Source of the DNA: Hybos culiciformis
Lineage: Eukaryota; Arthropoda; Insecta; Diptera; Hybotidae
Length of the DNA stretch: 64,000 nt
Assembly (NCBI GenBank): GCA_964007475.1
Contig: OZ023274.1
Location: 78,193,303-78,257,302 of the forward strand
Direction of reading: 5' to 3'
Made by a program: the position numbers and the translations under genes. Each line of letters opens with the position of its first letter. Positions within the stretch are counted from its first letter, which is position 1. Below, piece after piece: positions 23,728-39,270 of the stretch. A model generated the notes under the pieces. That model made no database searches. It was not told the origin of the DNA and saw only the letters and a program-made list of their open reading frames with translations.

Positions 23728-26700
23728 CTAATATATTGGTATATCTGATGTTTGCTTTTTGCACCGTTCAAAAGACAAATATAATTCAAAATCTGAAAAA
23801 GAAGATTTCAAGTAACACTCCTTAACTTTTTATATGAATACCATTTTCAAAAATCCTTGTATTTAATATAATATTATTCACACAAGTCATTAAAAATTTC
23901 TATCTAACAATACTAAAAGCTTAAAAACTTGTGAATATCCTCCTCTTCGTATAAACCTTCTCAATTTTAAGTTTGTTAATTTTTTTTTTTTTGGAAATTT
24001 GATTACTTAAATTTTCACTAAGGCGTATTTAATTTTCTTCTTTCTTTCTGTTTTTTTTTTTACTCTCGCGCCTAGGCAAAAATAAAACTTTAGCAATTTT
24101 TTCATTACAAGGTTGTTTTTTTCTCTCCCCATTAGCGAAAAGTGAATAATCATTAAACAGAAAAAAAAAAACAAAATAGAAAAATTAAAATATACTTCTT
24201 AAATGCTTTTATATCCTTGATGAAATAATTTTTCTCATATTATTTGCTCATTATAAGATTTCTATATTTTTATATGTATATAAATACATTAGGTATATAT
24301 AGTTTTTATTTTCTAACTTCATTATTTTCTCAAATACGATGCTTCTGACAAAAAATTAAAATAAATTTCCAATATCATTTACGAAAAATAAGTTTTCCTT
24401 TTTTTTTTTTTCTGTTTAATTTTTTTTTATTAAATGTGCGCGGAATTTAAAGTATTTTTTTGAAAAAGGAAAACACACCGAGAGGCATTTTAAAATTTAG
24501 TTGTTTTAAAAAAAAAAAATTATTTTTAATAAATATTTATAATATTTTCCTGTTTAGTAAGTAAGCTTTATGAAACAACAACGAAAAAAAAAAAAAAGGA
24601 AAACAAAATTGCATACGACACAGATTGTAAAATATTAAAAATATATGTGTATAATATACCTATGTATAATGTATATACAAGGAAAAACAAAAACAAAAAA
24701 CAGCTGAAAATGTTTTATAAATTAATAATTTACATAAAATTTTCTTTTATATACTATTTGTTATATCATATTTATAAAACTATAATTTTAAATTTTTTAA
24801 TTTTTTTTTTTATGAAATAAAATGCCGCGAATGTAAATAACAAAATAATAATTTGCGAATGCAACAAACATTTTTAATTGAATTTTATGCAACATTTGCA
24901 AAATTATTTTCTCATGTTTTTTTTTTTTTTTTTTTTTTTTTGAATAAAACTATTATTATATTATTATTATTTTGTTAGAAATGGAAATATTTTTATGTAT
25001 AGTTATAAAAAAAAAAAGAATATTAAAATACTCTATATAAAAATTTAGACTTAGAGGCAGGCGCATTCATAATATTTGTTGTATGGACAAATTCCATTTT
25101 CAGTATTATTTTTTATCCTATGTAGGCATAACTAAAAATGATATTTTAGCGATTGTAAAGCTTTAATACTTGAAATGCTTTTATTTTAAGTACGCTTATT
25201 TCACACGACGATTCTAGAAGTGCTAAGGTACAATTCTCTCAAATCAGGTTTATATTTAAAATTATTAAATTCAATAAACTCGGAAATTGAAATTTTTTGT
25301 TGAAAATTCTTAAATTACCTATTCTACCAATATACAAAATGATGATTGAAGTTTTTTGTGTCTGAATAAATTATTTCAAAAAATATTTACAAAATTAAAA
25401 GAAATTTTCTTTGAAAAATTAAAAGTCTATTAAAATATTTTCCAATTTAAATATATTAAAAATTAAAGGGTATAAATTAGAATAATGAAAAAACTAAAAT
25501 TTCCATTCATAAAACTTCAAACAAATTATTTAAAATACTGAGCTCTTAATCTGTAAATTTTCTTTTCTGCAATTATGATTATTGTTATTATTTAAATTGC
25601 CTTTCACTTCATAATTTTTTAAAATATTCTATACATAAGTACGTAAATTTAAAAACGAGAATGTGTGTACACAAACATCGTTAGCTCCAAGCAATGATAA
25701 TTTGAAAAACATAATCCAGTGTTTCTGAAAATCGAAAGGAATAATAAAGGCTAAAATATAAAGTATCTTTTACACACACTGTAAGCTACATCTTTGCTAC
25801 AACTCTTTCGCTCTACTGAAAATTTTGTTTTTTCGAGTTATCAACTTATTGCTTGGCTTCTACGATATATGAAAATTATACATACGTATAGTTAGATTTT
25901 AAAAAACTTATAACATCGTACTTAAATAAAAAGTTAAAATATTTATATTTTTATTCTCTTAAATAGTTTTATATACCAAAGAAAATTAGTGAAAAATATT
26001 CCAATGGGAAAATTTTCCGAAACACAAAATTTTATATGCAAAAAAAAAAAAAAAGAAGAAAACTTTTTACATTAAATTTGTAAAATTTACTTATTTTATA
26101 TTCATTTTTATTTTCAGGAATGTATTTAACAAAATTTTAATCTAATCAAGTCAGAAAAATATATTCTTATATGTACATAGTAATTTTTTTTTCTTATTTT
26201 TTCAATTTCTTAACTCTGTATGGCATTTGGTTATGTAGGTACAATATAAAATGCATGTTGTGTGTATATATGCTAAATAATTTTTGTTAACCTAAAAATT
26301 AAAAACAAAATTGAAACCTCGGTATAATTTTAATGATGTTGATTATTTTTTTTAAATCTTTATAAAATATAAGAGTTATTTGATTTAAATTTCAAGAAAA
26401 TAATTATTTTTTCGAATGAAACTCAAACTTTTACGTAAAATTTGCAATAATATCAATTTTTCTCCATTTCTAGAAGTCTCTCTACGCAGCACTATTTACA
26501 GCCATCATATTCACAGAAGAAATTTTTTGCTTTTAAGTCACGAAATTTATTATCAGAAAAATTTTAAATTAACAAAAAAAATTGTTTAATTCAGAAAGCT
26601 GTTTCTTTAATTTAATACAAATATTTTCTCAAACATAGGAAAATTATTCTTATTATCAGGATTATTTCCTTCAATCAAGATTTAAATTCTTTAATTTATC

Positions 26701-29439
26701 ACAAAAAAAAAATCGGAAATTCAGAAAGCAGTAGTCAAAAAGGCATATTTCTTTTTTTTATTCATCAATTTTCTAAATTGAAAGAAAAATTATTCAATTT
26801 TCAATAAAATTTTACTCCAATCATCGTTGAATTTCTCAAAACTCAGCAATTCTAATTTCAAGTTAACGGATTATTGTTTCTGAAACTTGCTTTGTCTGAA
26901 TGGTAAAGGTCGCGCACTCCAATGCTAAAAATCAAGGATGAAATGTATAGTATCGATTTTTTTCCAATTCAACATAAAATTTTCTTAAATTTACCTGATT
27001 TTGTTTGATAGTGTTGCATAGTGGTCCATATAGTTTACTTCATTCACCCAAATAACATAAAATAATCAGTATGTTACTATAGCTGAGTATTTCTTCCTTA
27101 AATAAAACCATAGTACGATATCATCATTCTTCAATCACTTTAACAAAAATAATGATTGGAAACAAAAAATTATGTGTTTTTGTTCATTTATTAAATTAAA
27201 CACAGTATTTTTATAGCTTAATTTATTTAGAAGTTTAGCTTTAAGTTCAATTTCATGCCATATTATTTCTATCGAAATAAAAAATTGTTTTTCTGTCTTA
27301 TTTTTTTAAGTTATTAAGTTAAGGAAAAAAATAAAGGAAAAGAAAATATGAATTTTAAGGAAAAATAAACAAACTATGCTGTATTCTCCATGTATTATGT
27401 ACTTATATATTGTGTACCATATTTATGCTGGATACATACAAGAAAATAATAACGAAAAAAAAAAACAAAATTGTTATTGACTGATAAAAAATCAACTTTA
27501 ATGATTGTACCTTGTGAGATTTTTCTTATTTATTTTTTCTTACTTATTTTTTTTTTTTTTTGTTTCTTTAACTCAACATTATCCTTTTATTTTATGATTT
27601 TCCGCAATCTATGAATAATTTTTAAGGAAATTTTGCGTATAAAAACATATACAAAAGGATATTATTGAAAATTGATGTTACCACTGATTAATAATAAAAA
27701 AGAAGATGAATAAAGACTATGGGGCTTACACGGGGAAAAATGTATGTAAATGAAAATATACAACATGTACTTAATTTTTTTTAATGGCCAAAAAAACAAT
27801 TTTGATTTTTCTTATTATTGAGTATATATTTCATTTAATATTAGATTCAATAACACTTGGATTTATTAAAAATGTTTATTTATATATTATGAATTCTTAC
27901 TTAATTTGTCAGATGTAGTAAAAATATTACGAGTTCAAGTTTGATAGAAAAATGTAGGCCGTAATTCCATCCCCAGACAAACTTGTAGTTTTTCACTTAT
28001 ATAAACTTCTTAAATTTCATTTTTAACTTAAATTGAACTTTTTTTTTTCAAATTTGTTCTTAACATAAATATGCAAATCTTCTTTAAAGAAAGAAAAAAA
28101 AAGTTATTAAAGCTAATTTTCATTAAAACTCTATTCATATAAAAAGCAAAAGAAAATTATGAAGACGAATGAATTTTCATTTTACACATATGTATTAGGC
28201 AACAAAAAAAATCTACATAAAAATTTAAAAATTAAAGTATAATCAATATATAAAAACATGATGATAAAAATCATACGTAATATTCATACATATACACAAT
28301 AAATATTATAGACACACTCTTTATTTAAACAAGTCAAAAAAAAAAATTTTACCTAAACCTCATAATGCTTTATTCAAACACCCTGAATTCATGAAATTCA
28401 TATGCGGAATTCTTTATTCTAATAATTTGGCTCTAAGGTGTAATGAAGGAAAAAAAAAAAAAGGAAAACTCATTACATATTTTTCGCATTATTATCCTTC
28501 ATAATACATTTTATATTTTCCTATATTAAGGTCTTTTGATTTTGAAATTATATTTTAAGGATATGAGGAAGCATAAAAATATGTAAAAAAAAATATACCT
28601 TTATAATTTTTTTTTTTTTTTTCATTTTAAATTCATCAAACCACTGAAAATATTCAGTTTTATGAAATTCAGGAATTTCAATTAAAGATTCCCATAGTAT
28701 CACTTTGCAGGTAAGTCCTTAATATATAAAACATGAAATTTAATGCGATATTTTCTTCTTTTTTTTTTTATTATAAGAAAAATAAAAATAATTAACATAA
28801 TAAACACATACAAGTTATTTTATAATTTTTTTTTCAACAACATTATTTATGATTACACATAATAATACAATTTTTTTATTTTAATAATTTTTAATTAATT
28901 GATTAATTACGATTAATTTTATTAAAGGAAAGAAAATACCTTGAATATTATTAATATATAAATTAATTATAATAATATTTATTAATTTTAATATTTATAT
29001 TTCGGTGCATTTTTCTTACTCTTATTTTTTTTTTTTTAAGTTATAGATTTACACTAACTTTATTAATTATCATATTTTGAAGTTTAAAGTCTATTTTGTT
29101 TCTACAAGATTTAATTTTTAGGAAAATTTTTCAAAAAAACCTCAATCAAAAATAAATTTTGTATTTTCCATATAGTTTCAATCATAATCATAAACGTATA
29201 ATAAATGTACCTATCTATACACCTATCTATTAATTTCTGTGTGTGGAATAAAATGTTTATAGAAGAACTGGGAATTGTAATGTACGATCACTTCAATGTA
29301 GTAAACTTCACTATATTTTTTGAACTTCATTTAATTACCATTTCACTGTATTTTCAAGTTAAAAAATAATAGGGGAACATTTTGCCGGATTTCATTACAT
29401 TTTTTTTGGAAAATTATATATTTAAAAATTTCGTTGTTG

Positions 29440-29530
29440 AAATACAGTGAAAAATAAAAAAACAGTGAAATGAAAATACACTGAAGTGATATACAGTGTA
29501 CTGATGTATACAGTGAAGTGAAATACTGTT
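29440..29530. repeat. Degenerate ACAGTGAA-type repeat cluster
   Basis: Variants of ATACAGTGAAGTGAAAT recur five to six times in 90 bp with irregular spacing. Nearby (29280-29350) reverse-strand versions such as TTCACTGTA occur. It looks like an eroded minisatellite or an imperfect foldback. Confidence 0.5.
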
Positions 29531-30161
29531 AAACGTACCCAACCCAGAAGAACTCGTAAATTCTAAAATTCTAACTTCAGTGTACCTATACTTACTATAT
29601 TTTATAATTATTTTAAAAGCTTTTAAATCTGATGATTATCAATATATAAGTATGTTTTAATTTGCATACTTTACCTTATACTATTTTTGAAAGCAATACA
29701 AGACAAAATAAAAATAAAAATCTTTGACTTTTACTTAAATAGTTTAAACTATTTTTATATACTGCATATACATACCTAATAAAACAGATTTTATGATATA
29801 CGGTACTAAAAAGGTGTTTATTACTACAAAAAATATTCAAATTGTACATAATTCAAACTACTTACGTACAAACAGATAATTATGTGTTTTTTATAAGAGA
29901 AGACGGATATGAATCTGGAAAGACTCTTAAAGAAATTTCATTGACCAATTAGTAATTTCATTTAAAAGAGTGAATGAAATAATAAATATTAAAAATTATC
30001 TTTGAATATTTATTTATATGTAGACAAATTAAGGTTTAAAAATAAAATTGGAATATTTCGTCGTTAGATAGATTAAAATATTACCTGAACCATATTATTA
30101 TTTATTTATTAACATTGAATTCGATTCAGCAACCAATTTGCAAAATTCCTTCAGAGGTTGT

Positions 30162-30177
30162 GATAACTTAAGTTATC
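30162..30177. repeat. 16-bp perfect palindrome
   Basis: GATAACTTAAGTTATC is self-complementary over all 16 bases. No gene lies nearby, so a role as a factor-binding site is only conjecture. Confidence 0.7.
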
Positions 30178-31387
30178 GTGCATCTTTAATATACCCCTGA
30201 TTTTATATTAATTCAATTTCTTTCTGAGGCCTTATCAGATAACAAGAATTTGGTTAATGTGAACTCTTTATACTAATTATATCAATTTGAAATTGATTCA
30301 CAAGACCAATGAAGCAAGATTTAAAATTCTTGAAATATTCAACCTTAGTTTTTTTCTAATTTCTCTTAATATTCTTGATTTGTGTTTTTTTTTTTGCTTT
30401 TTATTCTGTTTTTAAACCAATCTTTCTAAAGGAAACTACGAGATGCTTGCTTGAAACTACGAGATACTTTGAATGTATTGTTTTTTCCCCACAAGAGAGC
30501 TTAATATTTATGTCGGCTCTGAGTTTTAATAACTTTTGATTAGCAATCAAAATTAAATACATAAACTTATAACAAACAAACACTAAAAATAAGAACAAAA
30601 TAAAAAATTTTTGAAAATTGCAAAAAAAGAAGAAATTAAAATAAAAAAATAATTTTGTTATTTTTATTATATGTGAATGAAATGAAAAATATCAAAATTC
30701 TTGATTTTTTTACATAAATAACAGAAAAAAGGAAGTCTAATATATTCGTTTCAATAATAAAAAAAAAAATAAAATCTGAAATTAATTGCTATACCGACGT
30801 ATTTTATGCCCTAGCAATATATTTACATACATGTTATATACACGTGCGTCAATTTAAAAATATAACATAATATATTTCAATAAAAATTTTATTTTTATTT
30901 ATTTTATTTCTATATGGAAATTTTCCATAATTCAATACTTTTTATATGTTTATTTTACTTATTTAAAAAAAAAAGTTACATAATATAATATTATATTTTA
31001 TATATATATATAAATCAATAAACTCTAAATGTTCACATGTTGTTAATTTTTTTTTTAAATACTCAACGTAGTGTTGAATGGCAAAATATTATACTTATTG
31101 AATTTAATTATAGAATTGAAAATTTTAGGAAAATTTTAGGAAAATTTTTTTTATCCTCATAGGAGATCGAAATGATCGAAATAAAAATTAAGATATTCAA
31201 ATATAAACTTATTAACATAATATAAAAATATATCTATGTACAAAAATTAGATGAAATAAATTTAATAAATAATTGTTCAAGAAAATAATTTTTATCCTTT
31301 TTGCAATATTAAATAATATTTTAATTTTCCAAAATTTTTTTTAGCGTTCTTTCCAAGAATATCTGGAATTTTTTTATTTTATTTTAA

Positions 31388-31506
31388 GGAGCTGCGATAA
31401 ACGATAAGAGCTGCGGTACTGGCACATAAAAGAAAATTTATGTAGTTTTCTATAGAATTGTTTCTATTGGAGCCGCGATAAAAAGCTGAGATAAACGATA
31501 TTAGCT
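31388..31506. repeat. Fragment related to the Harbinger-like MITE ends
   Basis: The 21-bp block at 31393-31413 (TGCGATAAACGATAAGAGCT then G) is identical to the block inside the right end of the MITE at 10175-10579. A second diverged copy, GAGATAAACGATATTAGCT, lies at about 31487-31505. The outer GGGTGTGTTTATG ends are missing, so this is an old or truncated relative. Confidence 0.6.
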
Positions 31507-34500
31507 AAGTTTATTTTACTTGCTAGTATCGTTGATAAATAATTGAATTTATTTATTTTTTTTTATTTATAAATTAGAGCGTTCTCTTCAACAACCAAAT
31601 AATATTAATTGGTGTTTGTGAAACTACTCCAGTGTATAATGATATTTTTTAATCAAAATTTTATCGTACTAAACTATTATTCTTATCTAACTAATTTTAC
31701 TAATAACTAACTACAATGTAATTTCAAATGTTTGAATTCATCTCATAAAAAAATAAGTTAATAACAAGAACAAGTTATCGTCGTATACTATTGTTCGAGC
31801 AAAATAAAAAACAAAACTAATTATCAATTAATGATTAATGTCTTATTTATCTGCATTTAAAAATAATAAATTATTATTAAAGAAACTGATTGCATATAAT
31901 ATTATGTTCATGTTCATAATCAAATTAATATGTTTTTCTTTTAATCAAATTAATATGTTTTTTTTTGTAATTTATCATAATTACATATATTAAATATGAA
32001 CCTATATATTATTAGCTTCATTTATTATAATACAGATACAGATCGAAGAACTAACAAAAACATGGTATTAAAAAAAACCATGTAGCAAAAAATCTAATTC
32101 ACATAAGACCGAATCAAAACTAAAAAATCAAAACATCTATACATTTTTATATTGAATTTATTAAATTTCAAAGAAAAATTATGACATTTTTCTATAACAA
32201 AAAACTACAGTGAATATAAAAAGTAAGAATTACAAAAAAAAATTATTTTTATCATACTTTATGCAGTATAGGTACATACTTTTACATTTTATAAAAAATC
32301 TGATATCCTTATTACAATAATTATTATTTAAAATAAATAATTAATTATAGCAAAAAAAAAAATTATTCTGCGTATTGATTTATTTATTATTCCCATTAAA
32401 GTGAATATTAATGAAAAATTATCGGAGATGTGTATACATTACATTGTATCCTGCATTGCACATTGAAAAGATTACACTATGTATAAATTTATTTATTCAA
32501 ATCAATGAATTTAAGATATAATTTAATACTGAGAGAGTTTATAAAATGTTTTATTTAATAATACGTATTAATATAGATAGATCCTAAATATATTGAATTG
32601 AATATACATTTACATTTGGTTTCAATTACAAAATTTCAATCTTCGCTGAAGAATAATATAAATAAAAAAATTAATACGACCCAATGAATTTTAGATAAAG
32701 ATCCTAAGTATCTCTGAAAACACGATTTGGGATGTTGAGGTGAATGAACATTGAACCTAAACGTTTCAGAAATCAAAATTCAATTGAATACTCATTTAAG
32801 GAAGACGACATCTCAAATTTTTCTTTACTGAAGGGCTTGAAAAACAATTTTATAGCAAAAAAATAATCATAGTCTTTTTAAAAATAATATTAATTAAATA
32901 GTATGGTCAATAATAACAAAATCATTATAAATTCCATAATGCAATAATTATTTTTATCTCAATAGTCTTGGGAATATTAAGGAAACTATGCAAATTTATT
33001 GAATTAATAATATCATAATGATAGAAAAAGCATGCTAATTTAAAATTAATTATATTTTAAGTTCATTGTATAAAAAAAAATATAAATTAAAGAATTATTA
33101 ATTTCATTTAAGAAAAAAGAAAATGTTGTTATGTAATGAAAAAGATCTATTTTTTGTGCGAAACTTAATAAAACTATAATATTCTTAAATCTATTTCTTA
33201 ACCGTGGCATCGTTTATACCCAGTTAGTTTTCATGTGGATGTTATTGTGATTTCTCAGAATGCCAAAATCAAGAATGAAAAGAAAAATAATAACATTAAC
33301 ATTCTAGGTATAAATCTAATATAAATAATCAGCAAAAGCTCAGCGTGAAATTCAATTTCAAATTTGATTCTTCATCATACAAAACTATTTTGAGAACCCA
33401 TTCTAAAATTCTACATTTTATTCTACATTTTATTTATCAAAAAAAATAAATTTAAATGTGTAACATAAAAAGAGCAAATTATGAAAAGCATTTATCTTCC
33501 AATTATAACTTATTTGTGTGTAGTGTGTACCGAAATTTACATATTATTAAACTTTGCTTTTGGCTGCATCAATAAAAAAAATTCATGATTTAAAAAAAAA
33601 AATATGTAAAAAAAATAATTTTCTTTTTTGATTATTATACATGTACATATAATGGAATTTATTATATTTTTGTAATACACAAAAATTTTATATTTTATAT
33701 GAAAAAATAATAATAAAATTTCAAAAAATAAATAATAATTGAATGAACGAACAATTATGGATTATTTCTTCTTTTTTTTCGAATTTATTGAACGATACTT
33801 AATTTATTCACAAATTTTTCACTGACCATTTATTACATTAAGATAAAGCAGGGGGTCGTGAATAAATCAAACTGATAGAAAATTTGTACAAAAAAAAAAT
33901 ATAATATATTTACTATTGATGTATGTATGCATAATTTTATATCAATAAAATTTAAACAAAACAAATATCACAGCTTTTTACTAAAAAAAATCAACTGTAT
34001 GACTTACTACATTTTATTATATTAGATGAGAACGAACCATTTCGGAAAATTAAATTAAATATTGTTTAAACAATTATTTTTTCAAAGATGAGTGAGAAAA
34101 AACTTTAAAGCATTTGAGAATAAATTGTCACATTTCGTGGAACTTATAAGAGCGTTCGAATTATCTGGAAAAAATCACAGGTAACGATAATAAAAAAAAG
34201 TTCTCAATATCAATTCTTTATCAATGTTGATTTTAAAAGAAAAAATAAAGAAAATTCTTTTCCCTTTTTTTTTTAACTCGTAGGAAGAGGAATGATTGTT
34301 AAACATAAAGAAAAATATTTTAGAATATTTTCTTCTGATTTAGTGATCCAATGAGCAGAAAAAAGATTCTATTTATGTTTTTTTATGCCCAGAAAACATA
34401 ACTTCATAAAGAATTAATCAAGCAAATAAAAATCAACTTAGTGCATTATTTGTTTTTTTTTTTTTTTTTTTCAAATAATAATTCAGCGTTCGTTTCAATG

Positions 34501-37500
34501 ATAAATATTCCAGCAACCAGTGAACGTTTTCATACTAGTCGCAATCAAATTGAAGTAAATGTAAAATGGTATTAAATGAAGGTTTTTATTTTGGGTGATA
34601 TTTTTAAAATCAACATTTCCCTTCATTGTCTTTTATTTAAATTCGCTCAGGCTACATTTTAATCTATACCTACCAAAAAAAAAAAACAAAATAATTCTGA
34701 AACAATTAAAAAATAAAAACTTATTAAAAATTTACAAAATTTATTTTTTTCTTTTATTTCATTCAATACAAAATTTTTTTTACAAGAACGTATTAACATT
34801 GTTCTACATTTCTGTTCTTATTCCTTAAGTAATTTTAAAATCTAATTTATGAAGATTTTACAAGTGTGAAAATAAATGATAATTGACTCTAATCTAAGAC
34901 TAGTTTATTAATTATACTTTTATGAATAAACATGAATGATATTTACATTTTTTTAAGTGAATTAATTTATTGGAATTTTCAACTTTTTTTTCTATGAACA
35001 ATATTTTTTTATTTTACAAACTAAATAGCTTATAGAATATATTTTTAAAAAATAATTAAATTTAAAATCTAGCGAAACCTCATTGATTTTATCTTTGCAT
35101 GCCAGGTTTTGTAATAAAAAAGAACACAAAATAATACGAGGTTTATTGTCATTATTCATCGACGGATGTGAATATTTACGAGTCCTGGTTCAACAATTGA
35201 TTTTATTTCTCAGACAAATTCCCTAAAAAATTTTTTATTCAGATCGACATGGCACAAATTTTTTTTCTCAGTGATAAAACATGTAGATAACTAAATAAAA
35301 TATTTTCAACATTATTGAAATTATAATTTAAGACATTAGCTACATTATTTTTTTCGCTTTTCTATCAGAATCTAAATATTTATGTCTCGACAAAATATTT
35401 TTTTTTTTTTCAGACGATCTAAACACCTACCTTTTTTACTTAAAATAGAATGCTTTTTAAATTATTTAGGTATGCACGTCATTTTTCATTTTCAATTTAA
35501 AGAATTCACTAAAATCTCAATTTCATGTAAAAAAAAAAAAAAAATCAATAAATTTCATCCATAATAATGAAAAAAAGAAGAAAGCAAAAAAAAATAGATT
35601 ATCAAAAATGTCAAATAATAATTTTTTATTTATTTATTTCAAATGGGCTGTAATATTAAATAAGGTTCAAAGTGTGATTTAAATGAGTTCACCTTTGACG
35701 CCACCAACATGACAATTTTATTATTAAAGTGAAAGTATCTGCAATCAAACTAAAAATGCTTTATCGATATTTCTTATAGTTTCTACTTTTTTTTTTCTAT
35801 TTCTTCTCTTAAATCATATACACACATATAAATTGAAACCTTATTGTTATTCCATAATATTTTGATTTTTATCTTTTATTTATTGAATTTTTGCCAAATA
35901 GTAAACAATTTATCATATTTTTTTTTTATATAAAATTATCCGAAATTTTTTTTTTTAACTCTAACCTTGTATGTTACATAAATATCTAACAATATTATGT
36001 ACAATGTTATACATATACAACATTCATAAAAAAAAAGTTCTTCCTTATAAAAACTAAGTATAAACAAATCAAATTTATATTATTATCGTATAGGAAAAAT
36101 ATTTTCAAAAAAAAAAGCTGAATCAATTGTTATCATTTTTATGTTTAAAAAAATATTAGATTTTTATATTTTATATAAAAAAAAAATCTTATAAATCTTT
36201 CATACATAAGTATTATGTGTATACAACATATTATACTATGTATGTAGATACATAAATATTTTGTTTTTCTTGCTCTCTGATCAGTCCATTAAATTTTTCT
36301 GTCTGTTGTTCCAACTTTTTCGATTACAATAATAACAAAAAAAAAATATCAATTTATATCTATACAAAAAAAATCCTTATTTAATAAAAACATTTAAACT
36401 AAATTGATAGTAAATCGAAAGTTAAATGTTGTGTGAAAAATAAAATAAAAAAAGGGAATTTAGACTAACGAAAAAAAAAATAAATAAAATAAACCAACAA
36501 AAAAAAAATAGTAATAATTTTTTGAGAAAGTTTTCAGATTTTCATTTTCATTATAGTCTATTGGCCCAATGAAGTTTAAAACAAAAATTTGGCAACCTTA
36601 AAAAAAATGTGTACATAGTTTATCTATCATTCAATGTTTGGGCTCACAGATATGTCTTGCTGGGAATTTAAATGAAAAATAATTTTCTACTTTGAATAAA
36701 TTTTGTTATCGTTCTGTAACCATATAAAATTCTGAAAGAATACTTACATAATTTTTAATAAATACTATATATGTACTATAAGAATTTTGTGAATAAAAAA
36801 TCTCCAATTTTTAATAACTCATAAATAGGATATTGAATTGATAAAAAATCAAACAGTTTATAAAAATTTTTTTTATATAAATACATCAAAATTTCTTGTT
36901 ATTGCTTTAAGTCATTATTCAAGTGACAAATTGTACTATAACTGATACGAGCTACACTCATTCATATTATTGAAATAAAATCACAATAAATTTAAATCTA
37001 TCACATTTAATTTTTAGAAGTTCGTCTGGCATAACTACGTTTATTTGTTAAGAAAGTGCAAAATTATACTTCCAAGAGAATTCGAACAATACAGTTACAA
37101 AAATGTTCTGAAATAGTTAATAAAGTGAAAAATCCTATCTAGATTTTGCTATTGAGGTATCATGAAAATAGCAGATAAAAAAACAACCGATATTGGAGTA
37201 GTGTTTACATAAATTTATGTCCAAAGGCTAAATCTCTATTACTCATCATGAAGAAAATAAAAAAACTTTCAAAAATAAACCTAAAAAAACTAATGAAATT
37301 ACTTAATACGTTAAAAAAAAGTACTAAGCCCAAAAAAGCTTCCAAAACATGAAGAGAAAAAAATTATTATAAAAGGCGAAATTATTAGACATACAAAAGC
37401 ATAAAATAAAACGATTTACAGAATATTTTATATCTTCTATTTTATTTTTTTAACATAAAAATACAAAATATCTGAAAATATCAAATATTATTTTTATTTT

Positions 37501-38979
37501 CGCAGTAATAATGTTGTAAATACCCTTTTTCTGTAAAAATTAGGCCTTAAAAATTATTCGTTCCACATTTAAACTTGAAAATTAGATAAAAATTAGGTCT
37601 GACACATTAACTTACAAAAAAAAAGAATGTGATTGGAAAGGATAAGCTAAAAACAATATGCACTAATTTTAATGAAAACTATGTTATTAAACGTTTATGC
37701 AATTTTAATAAATAATCATTCTACAAATTTATTGTTAGAGTGAAGAAAAACGTTAAAAGTACTGGTTCAGAAAATTTTAGAAATAATAAGTATGCATATT
37801 TTATATTACCATTCAAACAATAATGTGTTTAAATGAAATATTTTCATGTATTTAAATATAATATTGCAACTACATGAACATTTAAATAACCAACGAACAA
37901 ACAAAGATAACCTGATCTTAATTTTACAGAAATTTTGAAAAAAAAAAAAAATAAAACAAATACATAGATATTGTTAATAATAAAAAAAATTAATTGTAGT
38001 TACAACATTATTTTACGTAATAATAACTTATATATTTACTATTAATATACTTAAAGTAGAAACCTCATATGCCTAAAAAATATCCTGAGAACATAAAAAT
38101 TTTCAATTTATTTTTATTGTGTTTTGTATTTAATTTTTTAAGGTTTTTTTGTACAAAAAGTTTTTTTTTTACCACATATACGAGAGATTACTGATAGCAC
38201 AGTATAACAATTAGACCACTTAGAAACTAGAAACTAAAGTTAACACAAAAAAATCCAAATAACTTAAAATAATAGTTCATTTCAAAAATATAAAAATCTT
38301 TTAAAGGATAAAATATGTGAAACTATTGTTTTCATCAAATTTCAATTAGAAAATTATTCCTTTAAAAAAAAAATACTATGTTAAGCGAGCAAAGGCGATC
38401 CAAAGGCAAAGTCCAATCCATAGGACATAAAATAAACAAAAACAAAACTCATATCACTATCATGTTATTTTCAACACAAAACGAAATCTGTTAAGAATCT
38501 GTTTAAATAAAAATCTTGGGTAATTGTTTTTATATTTAATTTAATCGATAAAAAGAATAAAATTCTTCCAAATTCATAAAAATTAAACTTGATATTTTGA
38601 TGGAAAACAATATTTTCACAAACTAAGAATTAAATGTACTTATATAAGAAATTAAGCTGCAAAAATTCATAATAGTACCTAGCTTATGATTTCTATTAAG
38701 TTAAATTTACGAAGTCGTAACAATATGACTGTCATAATTATAATCAGTATTTAGTAAGATTTTCAACTTATTAATTTACATGTAAATATAAAAAAAAAAA
38801 ATTAAAAATAAAAATTAAGCGTATTTTTTATCAAATCGTTGCAAATTTTAAAAATGAAAATTAAAGTTTCTCTTCTGATTGAAACATTTTTTTTATTATA
38901 CTATGCAATTTAATTTGTATAACTTTTTTAGTCAATTTTATTTTTACTTTTGCAGTCTTTTGGACAAGCTATAAGTTTG
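31507..38979. other. Gene-free AT-rich DNA downstream of the gp210 gene
   Basis: Mostly A/T tracts. A plus-strand frame ending CACAG|GTAACG near 34181 and a patch at about 35690-35715 look weakly exon-like but have no partners. No gene is claimed. Confidence 0.45.
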
Positions 38980-38993
38980 TTTATTTATTTATT
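38980..38993 (-). promoter_or_regulatory. Candidate polyadenylation signal of the gp210 gene
   Basis: Three overlapping AATAAA motifs on the minus strand lie about 92-105 nt downstream of the stop codon at 39085-39087. The position suits a short 3' untranslated region, but such motifs are frequent in this DNA. Confidence 0.4.
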
Positions 38994-39084
38994 TTTTTTT
39001 AAATAAAATAAATTTGGAACACATTTTTTACTATTTTTTTGTACGTACAAACACATTATAAGTAGTATTCTTAATATCTCATTT

Positions 39085-39239
39085 TTACATTGCTCGACGA
39101 TACAAACGAGCCTGCGGTGACATAACAGATGGATCGCCGTATATTGGTGAATCTCTTGATCTATTTGAATTGGAGGCATCACTTCTATTGACTGCGAGAA
39201 TAAGGAAGAAAAAAAAGAATAAATATTACATTTATATAC

Positions 39240-39270
<31 letters not shown>

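Larger units (their letters stand above)
21712..31387. other. Gene-free AT-rich DNA with small duplications
   Basis: The region is dominated by homopolymer tracts, including T runs of more than 20 nt near 23258-23279 and 24919-24940. Some isolated splice-like sites occur (for example CAG|GTAAGT at about 28711 plus, and TTTCTAG at about 26474 plus), but no set of exons with consistent frames could be built. Confidence 0.45.

Noticed and set aside
28620..28711. CAG|GTAAGT donor-like site on the plus strand
   Set aside because: A perfect donor, but the short stretch upstream shows no coding character and no companion exon exists.
34090..34183. Plus-strand open segment ending at CACAG|GTAACG
   Set aside because: About 31 open codons and one donor-like site are within chance expectation here, and no partner exon with matching phase was found.
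38985..39245. 86-codon minus-strand open frame
   Set aside because: It reads the last gp210 exon in the wrong frame and crosses its acceptor. The correct frame continues gp210 to the TAA at 39085.
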